Part shown: piece after piece, positions 1-7,822 of the stretch
Numbering within the stretch: the stretch's first letter is position 1
How the letters are laid out: every line of letters starts with the position of its first letter
Assembly: GCA_024641555.1 (NCBI GenBank)
Contig: JAHECV010000022.1
Coordinates: 1-30,314 of the forward strand
Reading direction: 5' to 3'
DNA from: Candidatus Planktophila sp.
Lineage (GTDB): Bacteria; Actinomycetota; Actinomycetes; Nanopelagicales; Nanopelagicaceae
Length of the DNA stretch: 30,314 nt
Program-made: the position numbers and the translations under genes
The notes under the pieces: model-generated
Told to the model about the DNA's origin: nothing
The model's input: the letters and a program-made list of their open reading frames with translations, nothing else
Database searches by the model: none

Positions 1-621
1 TTCACGACCTGGGCTGCTGCCGGTGGCGGAGAAGTTTGGGCAAAGTTTCGCGCTGGATCGGTTGCACCTGTCGAGCTATTCGAGGCGTATCAAGCAACTT
101 CCAATCGACACCCATTGCCAGGTTTAGATCCAGAACCATGCACAGAACAGATGGGGGTTAGTGGGCCTTGGTATTTGCGCCTACCTCATTTCAAAATGGA
201 GTTCACTCCAAGTGCGGGTGATGAAATTCAAAGCGAATTCTTCGTTGCGCGTAAAGATGCACCTGCTGCGCTGCGAGCTCTGGAAAAAATTGCCCCACAG
301 ATAAATGAGATTCTGTGGGTAAGCGAGATAAGAGCGATTGCTGCCGATGAACTCTGGATGAGCCCACATTATCAGCGCGACTCAATTGGAATTCACTTCA
401 CCTGGAAGAAAGTTGATGCCGTTTACGAAATGGTGAAAATTGTCGAAGAAACGCTGTCACCTTTTAAATATCGTCCACACCTCGGAAAGGTATTTTCTGC
501 AGGCACCGACTATCTCAGATCGGTCATGCCAAAGTTTGAAGATTTTAAAAAATTGGTACTAGAAGTTGATCCGTCTAATAAATTTGGAAACGAATTTACA
601 GATAAATTATTGGGGCGTTAA
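1..621 (+). CDS. Alditol oxidase-like FAD-dependent oxidoreductase, C-terminal part (5' end outside window)
   Basis: The reading frame is open from the first base, so this is the 3' part (206 residues) of a longer gene. The family oxidises the terminal hydroxyl of sugar alcohols such as xylitol or sorbitol with oxygen, using covalently bound FAD. The FAD-binding half is missing here; what remains matches the substrate-side C-terminal domain of the sugar-lactone/alditol oxidase group. Recognisable stretches are YLRLPHFKMEFTPS, SEIRAIAADELWMSP, a conserved FTW and RPHLGKVF close to the end, as in actinobacterial alditol oxidases. A TTG at 115 could be mistaken for a start, but the upstream codons (FTTWAAAGGGEVWAKF) continue the same domain. 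The stop shares TTAA (618-621) with the convergent response regulator gene. The family is fairly secure; the exact substrate is inferred and a related lactone oxidase remains possible. Confidence 0.75.
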   Translation, partial: FTTWAAAGGGEVWAKFRAGSVAPVELFEAYQATSNRHPLPGLDPEPCTEQMGVSGPWYLRLPHFKMEFTPSAGDEIQSEFFVARKDAPAALRALEKIAPQINEILWVSEIRAIAADELWMSPHYQRDSIGIHFTWKKVDAVYEMVKIVEETLSPFKYRPHLGKVFSAGTDYLRSVMPKFEDFKKLVLEVDPSNKFGNEFTDKLLGR

Positions 622-1304
622 ATTTCTAGCTTATAACCTAGTCCGCGAATGGTATGAATAATCTTGGGATTTGCAGGGTCTTCTTCAATCTTTGCCCGCA
701 GACGTTTAATGTGAACATCAAGCGTTTTAGTATCGCCAAAGTAATCATTTCCCCAGACGCGATCAATTAATTGGCTACGCGTCAACACTCGTCCACTATT
801 TCGCATTAGAAACTCTAAAAGTTCAAATTCCTTTAACGGAAAAGTGACCGGAATAGAATTGACTGTAACTTCATGCTTATCTAGATCCATGCGCACTGTT
901 CCAGCAGCGAGATGTGAACCTTCATCAACAATTGATGAGTCATTTGAATTTCGGCGCATTACCGCTTTCATGCGCGCGAGCAATTCGCGAGAGGAATAAG
1001 GCTTGGTGACATAATCATCGGCGCCAAGTTCTAGTCCAACCACTTTATCGATTTCAGAATCTTTAGCTGTCAGCATAATTATTGGAACCTGAGAAGTGGA
1101 TCGAATGACGCGGCAGACTTCCGTTCCAGAGACTTCCGGAATCATTAGGTCGAGCAGAATTAGGTCAGGTGCAAAAGAGTTAAATGAATCGATTGCTTCC
1201 TTACCATTTATAGCCACTTCTACTTCATAGCTTTCCTTTTTAAGTAGATACGCCAGTGCATCTGAAAATGAAATTTCATCTTCAACTATAAGAACTTTTG
1301 TCAT
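618..1304 (-). CDS. regX3: RegX3-like phosphate response regulator (OmpR/PhoB family)
   Basis: DNA-binding response regulator of 228 residues, expected to be phosphorylated by the adjacent kinase and to control phosphate-starvation genes. The receiver domain (about 1-117) has the acidic pocket at E8-D9-E10, phospho-acceptor D52 in LILLDLMIP, T79 and K101 in TKPYSS. A winged-helix domain (about 130-226) follows, with PLKEFELLEFLMRNSGRVLTR and KTLDVHIKRLRAKIEEDP, ending IRGLGYKLEI. The sequence is close throughout to mycobacterial RegX3. The start ATG overlaps the kinase stop by four bases (ATGA on the minus strand, 1301-1304), so the two are translationally coupled in the order senX3-regX3. 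The stop overlaps the preceding convergent gene. Context with phoU/pst and PHO boxes supports a phosphate role. Streptomyces-style naming would be PhoP. Confidence 0.9.
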   Translation of the reverse strand: MTKVLIVEDEISFSDALAYLLKKESYEVEVAINGKEAIDSFNSFAPDLILLDLMIPEVSGTEVCRVIRSTSQVPIIMLTAKDSEIDKVVGLELGADDYVTKPYSSRELLARMKAVMRRNSNDSSIVDEGSHLAAGTVRMDLDKHEVTVNSIPVTFPLKEFELLEFLMRNSGRVLTRSQLIDRVWGNDYFGDTKTLDVHIKRLRAKIEEDPANPKIIHTIRGLGYKLEI

Positions 1305-2362
1305 GCTCTACCTTCTTCGCTTGATTGAATTGGAAGCCTTATTGAAAATGTGCTGCCGACATTTTCGGCGCTCCAGACTGAAATTTCGCCACCATGCTTG
1401 GAGATGATGTGTTTTACTATTGAAAGACCGAGGCCCGTGCCCCCGGTTTCACGCGAGCGTGCAGGATCTACGCGATAGAAACGTTCGAATATTCGCTCAA
1501 TTTCAGAGTCGGGAATTCCAATTCCTTGATCGGCTATCGAAATCGTGACAATTTTTCCTTCAGTTTTTGTACTTATTGAGACCTGAGTATCTGGTGGTGA
1601 ATAGTTGATGGCATTTTCAATCAAATTATGAAAAGCCATTGTCAATTGATCACGATCGCCAAGGACTTGTGGGTCACTTCCATTTGAATAATTTAAACCG
1701 ATTCTTCGGGAATCGGCGGTTGTTCGGCATTGATCAAGTGCTTCTTTCAATAGTTCAGATACTGAAAGCAATTGCGCTTCTTGTAAGGGATCAGAATCTT
1801 GCACTCTAGACAGCTGAATAATCTCTTGCACTAAATCGGTAAGGCGTTTTGCTTCGATCTGCATTCGAGTGGCAAATTTGGTTACCGCCTCCGAATCATC
1901 TTTGGCACCGAGCACCGCTTCACTTAAAAGTGAAAGCGCACCAATCGGAGTTTTCAACTCGTGTGAGATATTTGCAACAAAGTCTCGGCGAACTTCATGA
2001 ACTCTCTGCGCTTCACTTTCATCGCGCAGCAGAACGAGAACTAAATCATTCTCGGTCAGTGGAATTACATTTACAGTTATCTCTCGCTTGCCTTCGCCAA
2101 TTGGTCCGCGGGCAATTTCGATTGTGCCGGTCTGCTTGGCGTTCGTCCTGCGCACAACGCGAATCGACGCGAGTAGCTCTTCACTCTGTATCCGACCATC
2201 TCGCAAAATTCCAATATTGGCCGCTTCTTCGCTGGCAAAGATAGCGACCTCACCAGGTGCCAAAATAAGGCTGGCGCCATCTAGCTGGGTAAGCGCATTT
2301 AGCAGTAAAGCGGGCATTTCTCGCCCGCCGCGCTCAGCCAAACTCTTCTTGCGAGACCACAT
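1301..2362 (-). CDS. senX3: SenX3-like sensor histidine kinase lacking membrane segments
   Basis: Histidine kinase of 353 residues, partner of the downstream regulator. An N-terminal PAS-like region (about 18-112) is followed by a dimerisation/phosphotransfer domain with H134 in DFVANISHELKTP, then a HATPase domain with N-box HNLIENAINYSP (about 245-256), G1 DQGIGI (278-283), the F-box region ERIFERFYR and G2 GGTGLGLS (307-314). The body follows mycobacterial SenX3 closely, but that protein begins with two transmembrane helices and this one has none. An in-frame TAG lies four codons upstream of the ATG, and that same TAG begins a TAGAGT hexamer six bases before the ATG, so a longer membrane-anchored form is not encoded here. 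It is probably cytoplasmic and sensing through PstSCAB-PhoU and its PAS domain. It is divergent from phoU, with 100 bp between them. Confidence 0.88.
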   Translation of the reverse strand: MWSRKKSLAERGGREMPALLLNALTQLDGASLILAPGEVAIFASEEAANIGILRDGRIQSEELLASIRVVRRTNAKQTGTIEIARGPIGEGKREITVNVIPLTENDLVLVLLRDESEAQRVHEVRRDFVANISHELKTPIGALSLLSEAVLGAKDDSEAVTKFATRMQIEAKRLTDLVQEIIQLSRVQDSDPLQEAQLLSVSELLKEALDQCRTTADSRRIGLNYSNGSDPQVLGDRDQLTMAFHNLIENAINYSPPDTQVSISTKTEGKIVTISIADQGIGIPDSEIERIFERFYRVDPARSRETGGTGLGLSIVKHIISKHGGEISVWSAENVGSTFSIRLPIQSSEEGRA

Positions 2363-2368
2363 ATCCCA

Positions 2369-2374
2369 ACTCTA
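2369..2374 (-). promoter_or_regulatory. -10 element for leaderless senX3
   Basis: On the minus strand TAGAGT lies exactly six bases before the senX3 ATG, fitting the TANNNT-N6-start module seen at eight other genes in this window. The transcript would begin at or next to the A of the ATG. No clear -35 was recognised. Inferred from spacing only. Confidence 0.55.
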
Positions 2375-2401
2375 TAGCCCCAGGTTGCAGCCAATCGATC
2401 A

Positions 2402-2441
2402 GTTCACCTTCCGTTAACCATCTCTTGGGAGAGCGTTAATC
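2402..2441 (+). promoter_or_regulatory. PHO box array upstream of phoU
   Basis: Direct repeats with 11-bp period: GTTCACC at 2402, GTTAACC at 2413, a degenerate unit at 2424 and GTTAATC at 2435. This matches the actinobacterial PHO-box pattern (GTTCACC-like heptamer plus four bases) bound by PhoP/RegX3 regulators. The last unit ends nine bases before the phoU -10 TAGCGT, so it covers the -35 position, as expected for activation. It lies in the 100-bp gap between divergent senX3 and phoU and could serve both. Confidence 0.8.
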
Positions 2442-2450
2442 CCTGCACCT

Positions 2451-2456
2451 TAGCGT
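2451..2456 (+). promoter_or_regulatory. -10 element for leaderless phoU
   Basis: TAGCGT is followed by six bases and then the phoU ATG at 2463. The bases before the ATG (GCGGCC) have no Shine-Dalgarno character. The gap between the last PHO unit and this hexamer is nine bases, identical to that at pstS. Confidence 0.6.
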
Positions 2457-2462
2457 GCGGCC

Positions 2463-3113
2463 ATGCCTTTAATTAGATCAGTTTTCCAAGACGAACTCGA
2501 CGGCGTCTCCCAAACCCTCTTCGAATTAAGCGTGATGGTTTCAGATTCAATGGCGAAAGCAACACGTGCCATTATGGAGAAGAACCTTTCACTAGCTGAA
2601 GAAGTTATTTCATCCGATGAAAAAATCGACACGGTGCAACATGATTTAGATGCACGAATCATCGACATCATCGCCCGCCAGCAACCGGTTGCATCAGATC
2701 TTCGTGCGCTCATCACCGCACTTCGCATGTCAGCAGATCTCGAGCGCATGGGAGACCTTGCGCACCACGTTGCAAAAGTGGTTCGCCTACGCCACCCGGC
2801 GCCAGCCGTTCCTGATCAAGTAATCAAGCTGGTTGAAGCGATGGGTGAAACCGCCGAAAAAATTGCAACTAAGACCGGCGTAGTTATTTCTACTCGTGAC
2901 ACTGTGCTGGCTGCCCAAGTTGAAAAAGATGACGACGAGATGGATCTCTTGCATCGTCAATTGATTTCTGCGCTCATTGCTCCATCTTGGGAACACGGAG
3001 TAGAGACTGCAATTGATCTAACTTTGCTCGGCCGTTATTACGAGCGTTACGCCGACCACGCGGTTTCGGTTGCCCGACGCGTAATCTTCTTGGTCACCGG
3101 GAAGTTTGCATAA
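2463..3113 (+). CDS. phoU: Phosphate signalling/transport accessory protein PhoU
   Basis: Cytoplasmic all-helical protein of 216 residues that links the Pst transporter to the phosphate sensor kinase and restrains signalling when phosphate is plentiful. The length is normal for the family. The two pseudo-symmetric metal-binding motifs are visible: DLERMGDLAHHVAKV (E94, D98) and YYERYADHAVSVARRV (E194, D198), exactly 100 residues apart. It is the first gene of phoU-pstC-pstA-pstB; the pstC GTG start comes one base after the phoU stop. Its start is supported by the TAGCGT hexamer six bases upstream and by the PHO array further up. Having phoU at the head of the operon instead of the tail is unusual. 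Confidence 0.93.
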   Translation: MPLIRSVFQDELDGVSQTLFELSVMVSDSMAKATRAIMEKNLSLAEEVISSDEKIDTVQHDLDARIIDIIARQQPVASDLRALITALRMSADLERMGDLAHHVAKVVRLRHPAPAVPDQVIKLVEAMGETAEKIATKTGVVISTRDTVLAAQVEKDDDEMDLLHRQLISALIAPSWEHGVETAIDLTLLGRYYERYADHAVSVARRVIFLVTGKFA

Positions 3114-3114
3114 A

Positions 3115-4095
3115 GTGTCAACCACAAAAGTCATTCCAGCACCGCGAGAAATATCTACGGAACCAAGACGTTCCGACAAGGTTTTTCGTGGTGTCGTTAC
3201 TAGCGGAGGTTTATCTTCGCTAGTAATACTGGGACTGATTGCGCTTTTCTTGGCCTATCGTGGCTATGAAGTCTTACGTCAAGAAGGCATCGGATTTATC
3301 ACCCACGCTGAATGGGCGATTACCACCGATGACCAAGGCAACGTATTAGAAAGCCATTTTGGTTTAGCGGCCATGCTCGTTGGCACAATTTTATGTTCGT
3401 TGGTAGCGGTCGTAATTGCGCTTCCAGTTTCGGTTTTCTCTGCGCTCTTTCTAAACTTTTACGCGCCGGCTTGGATGAAGAAAATATTAGTAGGCGTTAT
3501 TGACATGATGGCGGCATTCCCCTCAATTCTCTTCGGTATTTGGGGTTTTCTGGTACTAATGCCGAGCGTTGAGTACTGGGGAAAGCTAATCAATAAATAT
3601 TTGGGCTGGATTCCTTTTTTTGAAGTGAAACCATATTTTTTTACTCGCTCGCCATTTGTAGCCGGCGTAGTACTTGCCATCATGATTATTCCAATTATCA
3701 CTTCGGTCTCTAGAGAAATTTTTGCGCAAGCTCCGCTCGATCGCATCCAAGCCGCATTTGCACTTGGTGCAACGCGTTGGGCCATGATTAAAGCGGTTGT
3801 CATTCCGCACGGTAAGAGCGGCGTTATTGGTGGAGCCATGCTCGGCTTGGGGCGGGCGATGGGTGAAACAGTTGCTGTTTATACCGTTTTAAATATCGTC
3901 TTCCAAATAAATTGGCATGTTCTATTGGGCGCAGGTGGAAACGTAGCTTCACTAATCATTTTAAAATTCGGAGAAGCCAGCCCATATGAAATCAAGGCGC
4001 TAATGGCGGCAGGTTTAGTGCTTTTCTTGCTAACTCTAATTGTTAACGCCCTTGCAAATTTAATTGTTAAATCAACTGGAAAGTCAGGGCGATGA
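3115..4095 (+). CDS. pstC: Phosphate ABC transporter permease PstC
   Basis: One of two membrane subunits of the high-affinity phosphate importer, 326 residues from the GTG at 3115. I prefer this start over the in-frame TTG at 3106, because GGGAAG at 3099-3104 is well placed as a ribosome-binding site for 3115 and because TTG would overlap phoU. A first membrane helix lies at about residues 32-48, a periplasm-facing segment at about 50-85, then further helices. The ATPase-contacting EAA loop is at about 200-231 (EIFAQAPLDRIQAAFALGATRWAMIK), followed by GRAMGETVAV, which is typical of PstC/PstA. The stop overlaps the pstA start (ATGA, 4092-4095). It pairs with PstA, PstB and the binding protein PstS. 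Confidence 0.93.
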   Translation: MSTTKVIPAPREISTEPRRSDKVFRGVVTSGGLSSLVILGLIALFLAYRGYEVLRQEGIGFITHAEWAITTDDQGNVLESHFGLAAMLVGTILCSLVAVVIALPVSVFSALFLNFYAPAWMKKILVGVIDMMAAFPSILFGIWGFLVLMPSVEYWGKLINKYLGWIPFFEVKPYFFTRSPFVAGVVLAIMIIPIITSVSREIFAQAPLDRIQAAFALGATRWAMIKAVVIPHGKSGVIGGAMLGLGRAMGETVAVYTVLNIVFQINWHVLLGAGGNVASLIILKFGEASPYEIKALMAAGLVLFLLTLIVNALANLIVKSTGKSGR

Positions 4096-5135
4096 CTCAA
4101 TTAGTACTGCCAACTAAACCTTGGGCTAAGCGCCCGGTAGATCAAATCCGTGATTTAGCATTCCTCGTGCTAGCTCTTGCTATCTCATTTGTTTCAGTAG
4201 AAGTGACTCCATTAAAAGGCAAATTGGCTTACGCCTTCACCTTCTTTGCCAGTTATGTAATTGTTAAAAGTATTCATTCATTGATAACTAGAGGTGTTCC
4301 TGCCGCAAAAGATGCGATGATTAAAACCTTGGTTGCCTTAGGGGCGACTGCCACAGTCCTTCCAATTGCCAGCATAATTTTCACTGTACTTAAAAAAGGT
4401 CTACCAGGTATTCACCTGTCGCTTTTTACAACTGATATGTCATTAGCAACCCCAACCGACCCAATCGAGACAGGGGGGCTAATTCATGCCATTACTGGCA
4501 CCTTAACCTTGGTTGTTCTAGCTCTGATCATGAGCGTTCCGATTGGTATTTTAACCGCCCTCTATTTGACGGAGATTAAAGGAAAATTTTCTGGGCCAAT
4601 TCGCTTCTTAGTGCAAGCAATGTCTGGAGTACCATCAATTGTTGCTGGCCTCTTTATTTTATCTGCTGTGCTCTATCCAATAACTAAGGGATATTCGGCG
4701 CTGATGGGCGCCCTTGCGTTAACTATTTTGATGATTCCGACCGTTGCCCGCACTTCGGAAGAAGTTCTGCTGCTTATTCCGAACGACTTGCGTGAAGCTG
4801 GTACCGCTCTTGGTGGTACACAGTGGCGAACAGTAGCGATGATCGTTTTACCTGCTGCACGTAGCGGTCTCATGACTGCAGTGATCCTCGGAATCGCGCG
4901 AATTGCCGGAGAAACTGCGCCTATTTTATTGTTAACAGGTGGCGGTGACCGGGTAAATCCAGATCCGTTTAATGGATCTATTGGCTCACTTCCTTATTAC
5001 ATCTGGAAGTCATTTAACGCAGGTTCACCAGAAGCACTTACGCGCGCTTGGGCTGGATTACTAGTTTTAATGCTCTTAGTTCTTATTTTATTCGTTTCCG
5101 CGCGCGCGTTAGCTTCCCGAAAGGTTTCCAAATGA
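4092..5135 (+). CDS. pstA: Phosphate ABC transporter permease PstA
   Basis: Second membrane subunit of the phosphate importer, 347 residues, longer than the roughly 300 of the enterobacterial protein. The extra length is an N-terminal extension that looks like two added membrane helices (about 21-37 and 44-62) before the core. The core has [13 protein letters not shown], the EAA-type loop at about 234-260 ([15 protein letters not shown]) and [16 protein letters not shown], typical of PstA. Start and stop are both four-base ATGA overlaps, with pstC at 4092 and pstB at 5132, so translation of the three transporter genes is probably coupled. Confidence 0.93.
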   Translation: MTQLVLPTKPWAKRPVDQIRDLAFLVLALAISFVSVEVTPLKGKLAYAFTFFASYVIVKSIHSLITRGVPAAKDAMIKTLVALGATATVLPIASIIFTVLKKGLPGIHLSLFTTDMSLATPTDPIETGGLIHAITGTLTLVVLALIMSVPIGILTALYLTEIKGKFSGPIRFLVQAMSGVPSIVAGLFILSAVLYPITKGYSALMGALALTILMIPTVARTSEEVLLLIPNDLREAGTALGGTQWRTVAMIVLPAARSGLMTAVILGIARIAGETAPILLLTGGGDRVNPDPFNGSIGSLPYYIWKSFNAGSPEALTRAWAGLLVLMLLVLILFVSARALASRKVSK

Positions 5136-6007
5136 TTCAAACTCCTGAAAGCGAGCAAGAAATGACCACTCCAGCGCAACCAAGTTCGTTAGCAAGCGTT
5201 GCATCCGCTAAGCCGCAACGATCACAGATCACATCTGCACAAGGGACTGGCTTGGAGGCACGCGGAATACACGCCTGGTTCGGCAAAAATCACGTACTTG
5301 CTGATGTAAACCTAGAATTTTCAGCCGGCTCGGTAACGGCCCTAATTGGTCCATCAGGTTGTGGTAAATCAACATTTATTCGCACCATCAATCGCATGCA
5401 CGAGTTTATTCCTGGTGCGGCGATGGCAGGCCAAGTTCTACTTGATGGAAAAGATGTTTATGCCCCTGGCGTAGATGTAACCAAGATTCGTCTGCAAATT
5501 GGAATGGTCTTTCAGAAGCCGAATCCATTTCCATCGATGACGATCGGTGAAAATGTTCTCTCTGGCTTGAAGTTGGCGCAATTAAAAGTAGAGAATAAAG
5601 ATGAGCTTCTTGAATCATGCTTGGTGCGCGCTGGACTTTGGAATGAAGTAAAGGATCGCCTAAATACTCACGGTGGTTCGCTCTCAGGTGGACAGCAACA
5701 ACGCCTATGCATCGCTCGCGCGCTTGCTGTAAGCCCACAAGTGCTCTTGATGGACGAACCATGTTCTGCCCTAGATCCAGGATCAACTCTCCGCATTGAA
5801 GAGACGATCCGCGAACTCTCAGATTCGATGACAATTGTCATCGTTACCCACAACATGCAACAGGCTGCTCGAGTCTCTGATTACACCGCCTTCTTCTTAT
5901 CTGACGGTGGACCGGGAGAAATGATCGAAGTTGCTCGCACCAGCGAAATTTTTTCTCAACCTAAAGATCAACGGACCGAAAATTACGTCACTGGCCGATT
6001 CGGCTAG
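5132..6007 (+). CDS. pstB: Phosphate ABC transporter ATPase PstB
   Basis: ATP-binding subunit of the phosphate importer, 291 residues from ATG 5132, which overlaps the pstA stop (ATGA) and has AAAGG about eight bases upstream. Starting at 5048 would run 88 bases into pstA and adds a non-homologous leader. Walker A is GPSGCGKS (73-80), the Q-loop VFQKPNPFP (about 126-134), the signature SLSGGQQQR (183-191) and Walker B VLLMDEP (204-210), followed by an H-loop in VTHNMQQA. The [11 protein letters not shown] stretch is typical of PstB. Residues 1-40 are low-complexity (Ser/Ala/Gln/Pro) and precede the ATPase fold; ATG 5162 inside this tail is a possible alternative start. No terminator is visible before pstS. 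Confidence 0.93.
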   Translation: MIQTPESEQEMTTPAQPSSLASVASAKPQRSQITSAQGTGLEARGIHAWFGKNHVLADVNLEFSAGSVTALIGPSGCGKSTFIRTINRMHEFIPGAAMAGQVLLDGKDVYAPGVDVTKIRLQIGMVFQKPNPFPSMTIGENVLSGLKLAQLKVENKDELLESCLVRAGLWNEVKDRLNTHGGSLSGGQQQRLCIARALAVSPQVLLMDEPCSALDPGSTLRIEETIRELSDSMTIVIVTHNMQQAARVSDYTAFFLSDGGPGEMIEVARTSEIFSQPKDQRTENYVTGRFG

Positions 6008-6019
6008 TCGTAACCTGTT

Positions 6020-6070
6020 GTTCACCTAAAGGTTGACCAACGTTTGCCGTATGTAACCAATTCGTTAACG
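6020..6070 (+). promoter_or_regulatory. PHO box array upstream of pstS
   Basis: GTTCACC-like units on an 11-bp grid: GTTCACC at 6020, GTTGACC at 6032 (one base out of phase), GTTTGCC at 6042, GTAACCA at 6053 and GTTAACG at 6064. The last unit ends nine bases before TAACTT at 6080, the same gap as at phoU. This gives pstS its own phosphate-controlled promoter inside the pst cluster. Confidence 0.78.
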
Positions 6071-6079
6071 GCAGATAAA

Positions 6080-6085
6080 TAACTT
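6080..6085 (+). promoter_or_regulatory. Candidate -10 element for pstS
   Basis: TAACTT fits TANNNT and sits nine bases after the last PHO unit. It would place the transcript start near 6092 and leave a leader of about 34 bases carrying the ribosome-binding site AAGGGGA (6113-6119), seven bases before the pstS ATG. Confidence 0.5.
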
Positions 6086-6125
6086 TCTCCTTGTTCGTCA
6101 CCTATTTCAAACAAGGGGAAAATTA

Positions 6126-7274
6126 ATGAAAGTTTCAATGCTTGCAAAATCTGCAGCAGTTGCACTCGTATTCGGGCTAGTCGCCTCGACTCCAGCCCAC
6201 GCAGTTGATCTACAAGGTTCAGGCGCATCATGGCCAGCGCTTTTGATTGAAGCATGCAAGGCACCATTTGCATCTTCTGGCTCAGGACACACTTATGTTT
6301 ATGCCTCTTCAAGCTCAGGAACCGGGCAATCAAACTCTGACAAATCAATCGGTGATTTCTGGATGTCAGATGGCGCTTACACAGCTGCAACAAAGCGCGC
6401 GTCATTGATTCACGTGCCTCTAGTCGCCGGTCCAATCGCGATTCTCCACAACCTTCCATCACGTAACACTCTTTCACTTTCTGCATCAACAATTGCAGGA
6501 ATCTTCGGTGGAACAATCACACGTTGGAACGATCCAGCGATCATTAAAGATAACAACCGCCCGTACAACAAAATTATTTACAAGACTAAGGGCGGCGTAA
6601 TTGTTAAGGATGCAAAGGGCAATCCAGTAATTGCCGAAACTATTGCTACGACAACACGCTACACACTTCCTGATAAGCCAATCAAGGTTATCTACCGCAA
6701 CGACTCTTCAGGAACAGTTGAAAACTTCACAAACTACCTAAATAAGTCAGCAGCTACCATCTGGCCAAAGGCGAAGAGTAAAGTTTTCACCTCATCATTC
6801 CCTGGCGATATCAATGCGCCTGCAAACCTAGGTCGCATCGTTGGCGCTGCATCTTCTACAGGTGTAACTCAAGTAGCAGGTAAGACTCCATACTCAATTA
6901 CATTCGCAGAAACTAACTATGCAACTGCGAACAAGTTGAAGATCGCAAATGTAATCAATCCTGCAGGTAACTCTGTAGCACCTGATGCCATCGGAACTTC
7001 AGCATTCTTGGCTTCAGCAGATCAGGATGCAAACGGCTTCTTGTCCTATGATTTTGCGACTAAGGAAGCGGGAGCATACCCACTGGGAATCGTTTCTTAC
7101 CTTCTTGCTGATACCGCATACCCAGATAAGACAAGAGCAGCGGCTGTTAAGGCTTATGCAAACTTCATCTTGAGTCCAGCGTGCTCCCTAGATAAGGGAT
7201 CAGCACTTGGATATGCAGTGATTTCAGGAGATCTACTAAAGAAGTCACAAGCACTAGTTGCAAAGATCGGTTAA
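6126..7274 (+). CDS. pstS: Phosphate-binding protein PstS (secreted, no lipobox)
   Basis: Extracytoplasmic phosphate-binding protein of 382 residues that delivers phosphate to PstCA. A Sec signal peptide (K2, K8, hydrophobic core about 9-20, cleavage after AHA at residue 26) is present, but there is no lipobox cysteine, although PstS of Gram-positive bacteria is normally a lipoprotein. Phosphate-binding signatures are visible: LQGSGASWPALL near the mature N-terminus, SSGTGQSNSDKSIGDFWMSDGAY and YRNDSSGTVENFTNYL. Codon choice looks more restricted than in the neighbours, as expected for an abundant protein. AAGGGGA at 6113-6119 is a good ribosome-binding site. It is last in the cluster, after pstB, with its own PHO-box promoter, and is followed by a strong terminator. 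Confidence 0.92.
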   Translation: MKVSMLAKSAAVALVFGLVASTPAHAVDLQGSGASWPALLIEACKAPFASSGSGHTYVYASSSSGTGQSNSDKSIGDFWMSDGAYTAATKRASLIHVPLVAGPIAILHNLPSRNTLSLSASTIAGIFGGTITRWNDPAIIKDNNRPYNKIIYKTKGGVIVKDAKGNPVIAETIATTTRYTLPDKPIKVIYRNDSSGTVENFTNYLNKSAATIWPKAKSKVFTSSFPGDINAPANLGRIVGAASSTGVTQVAGKTPYSITFAETNYATANKLKIANVINPAGNSVAPDAIGTSAFLASADQDANGFLSYDFATKEAGAYPLGIVSYLLADTAYPDKTRAAAVKAYANFILSPACSLDKGSALGYAVISGDLLKKSQALVAKIG

Positions 7275-7295
7275 TTCTTAACCTATCCACGAGGG

Positions 7296-7325
7296 AAAAA
7301 CGGCCAGGGAAACCTGGCCGTTTTT
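7296..7325 (+). terminator. Rho-independent terminator after pstS
   Basis: Perfect eight-base stem CGGCCAGG (7301-7308) / CCTGGCCG (7313-7320) with a GAAA tetraloop, flanked by five A and five T residues that extend the pairing. The T run on the plus strand ends the pst transcript. The A run would let it act on the minus strand too, but no minus-strand gene reads into it. Confidence 0.9.
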
Positions 7326-7333
7326 CTTTCCCC

Positions 7334-7339
7334 TAAACT
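7334..7339 (+). promoter_or_regulatory. -10 element for leaderless GNAT gene
   Basis: TAAACT followed by six bases (CAACCA) and the ATG at 7346. It lies nine bases after the terminator T run, so the gene starts its own transcript. Confidence 0.6.
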
Positions 7340-7345
7340 CAACCA

Positions 7346-7822
7346 ATGAAGATCCGCTTAGCTAAGCCAAGTGATGTCAGCGATATTCATCGCTTAATTT
7401 ACGAGCTTGCAGTGTATGAAAAAGCGCCAGATGAGATGGTTGCAACTCTAGAACAAATTGAATCTTCGCTCTTTACTGATCGGCCGGTTGCCCACTGCCA
7501 TGTCGCCGAAGTTGACGGAAGGATTGTCGGCATTGCGCTCTGGTTCTTAAATTATTCAACTTGGCTGGGCAAACCTGGGATTTACTTGGAAGATTTATTT
7601 GTCCAACCTGAATTTCGTGGCCACGGAATTGGAAAAGGTTTTATGAAAACCTTGGCGCAACTCTGCATCGAACGCGGCTACGAGCGTTTCCAGTGGTGGG
7701 TTTTAGATTGGAACGAACCGTCAATCGAATTCTATAAATCCCTTGGGGCAATTCCGATGAATGATTGGACTGTCTTTAGACTTTATGGAGATGCTTTAAA
7801 GAACTTTGCAAAGGATTCTTAA
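7346..7822 (+). CDS. GNAT acetyltransferase, diamine/polyamine N-acetyltransferase-like
   Basis: Single-domain GNAT enzyme of 158 residues that transfers acetyl from acetyl-CoA to an amine. The acetyl-CoA loop is RGHGIG (91-96), preceded by GIYLEDLFVQPEF and followed by the C-terminal WWVLDWNEPSIEFYKSLGA. This LEDLFV...WNEPSIEFY combination is characteristic of the spermidine/spermine (SSAT)-like subgroup. The substrate is inferred; thialysine or other small amines are alternatives. The stop shares TTAA (7819-7822) with the convergent decarboxylase gene, whose product could supply a polyamine substrate. The start is set by the TAAACT hexamer six bases upstream, with no Shine-Dalgarno sequence. 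Confidence 0.75.
   Translation: MKIRLAKPSDVSDIHRLIYELAVYEKAPDEMVATLEQIESSLFTDRPVAHCHVAEVDGRIVGIALWFLNYSTWLGKPGIYLEDLFVQPEFRGHGIGKGFMKTLAQLCIERGYERFQWWVLDWNEPSIEFYKSLGAIPMNDWTVFRLYGDALKNFAKDS

Noticed and set aside
3106..3114. TTG start for pstC inside phoU
   Set aside because: The ribosome-binding site GGGAAG is only one base away from it, but correctly placed for GTG 3115.
5048..5131. Longer N-terminus for pstB
   Set aside because: Would overlap pstA by 88 bases; ATG 5132 has the ATGA overlap and a ribosome-binding site.
5406..5834. Minus-strand frame opposite pstB
   Set aside because: Lies wholly inside a well-supported ATPase gene; no start signal or domain.
6022..6516. Minus-strand frame of 164 codons opposite pstS
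   Set aside because: Covers the PHO boxes and pstS start, has no family resemblance and is explained by the codon bias of pstS.
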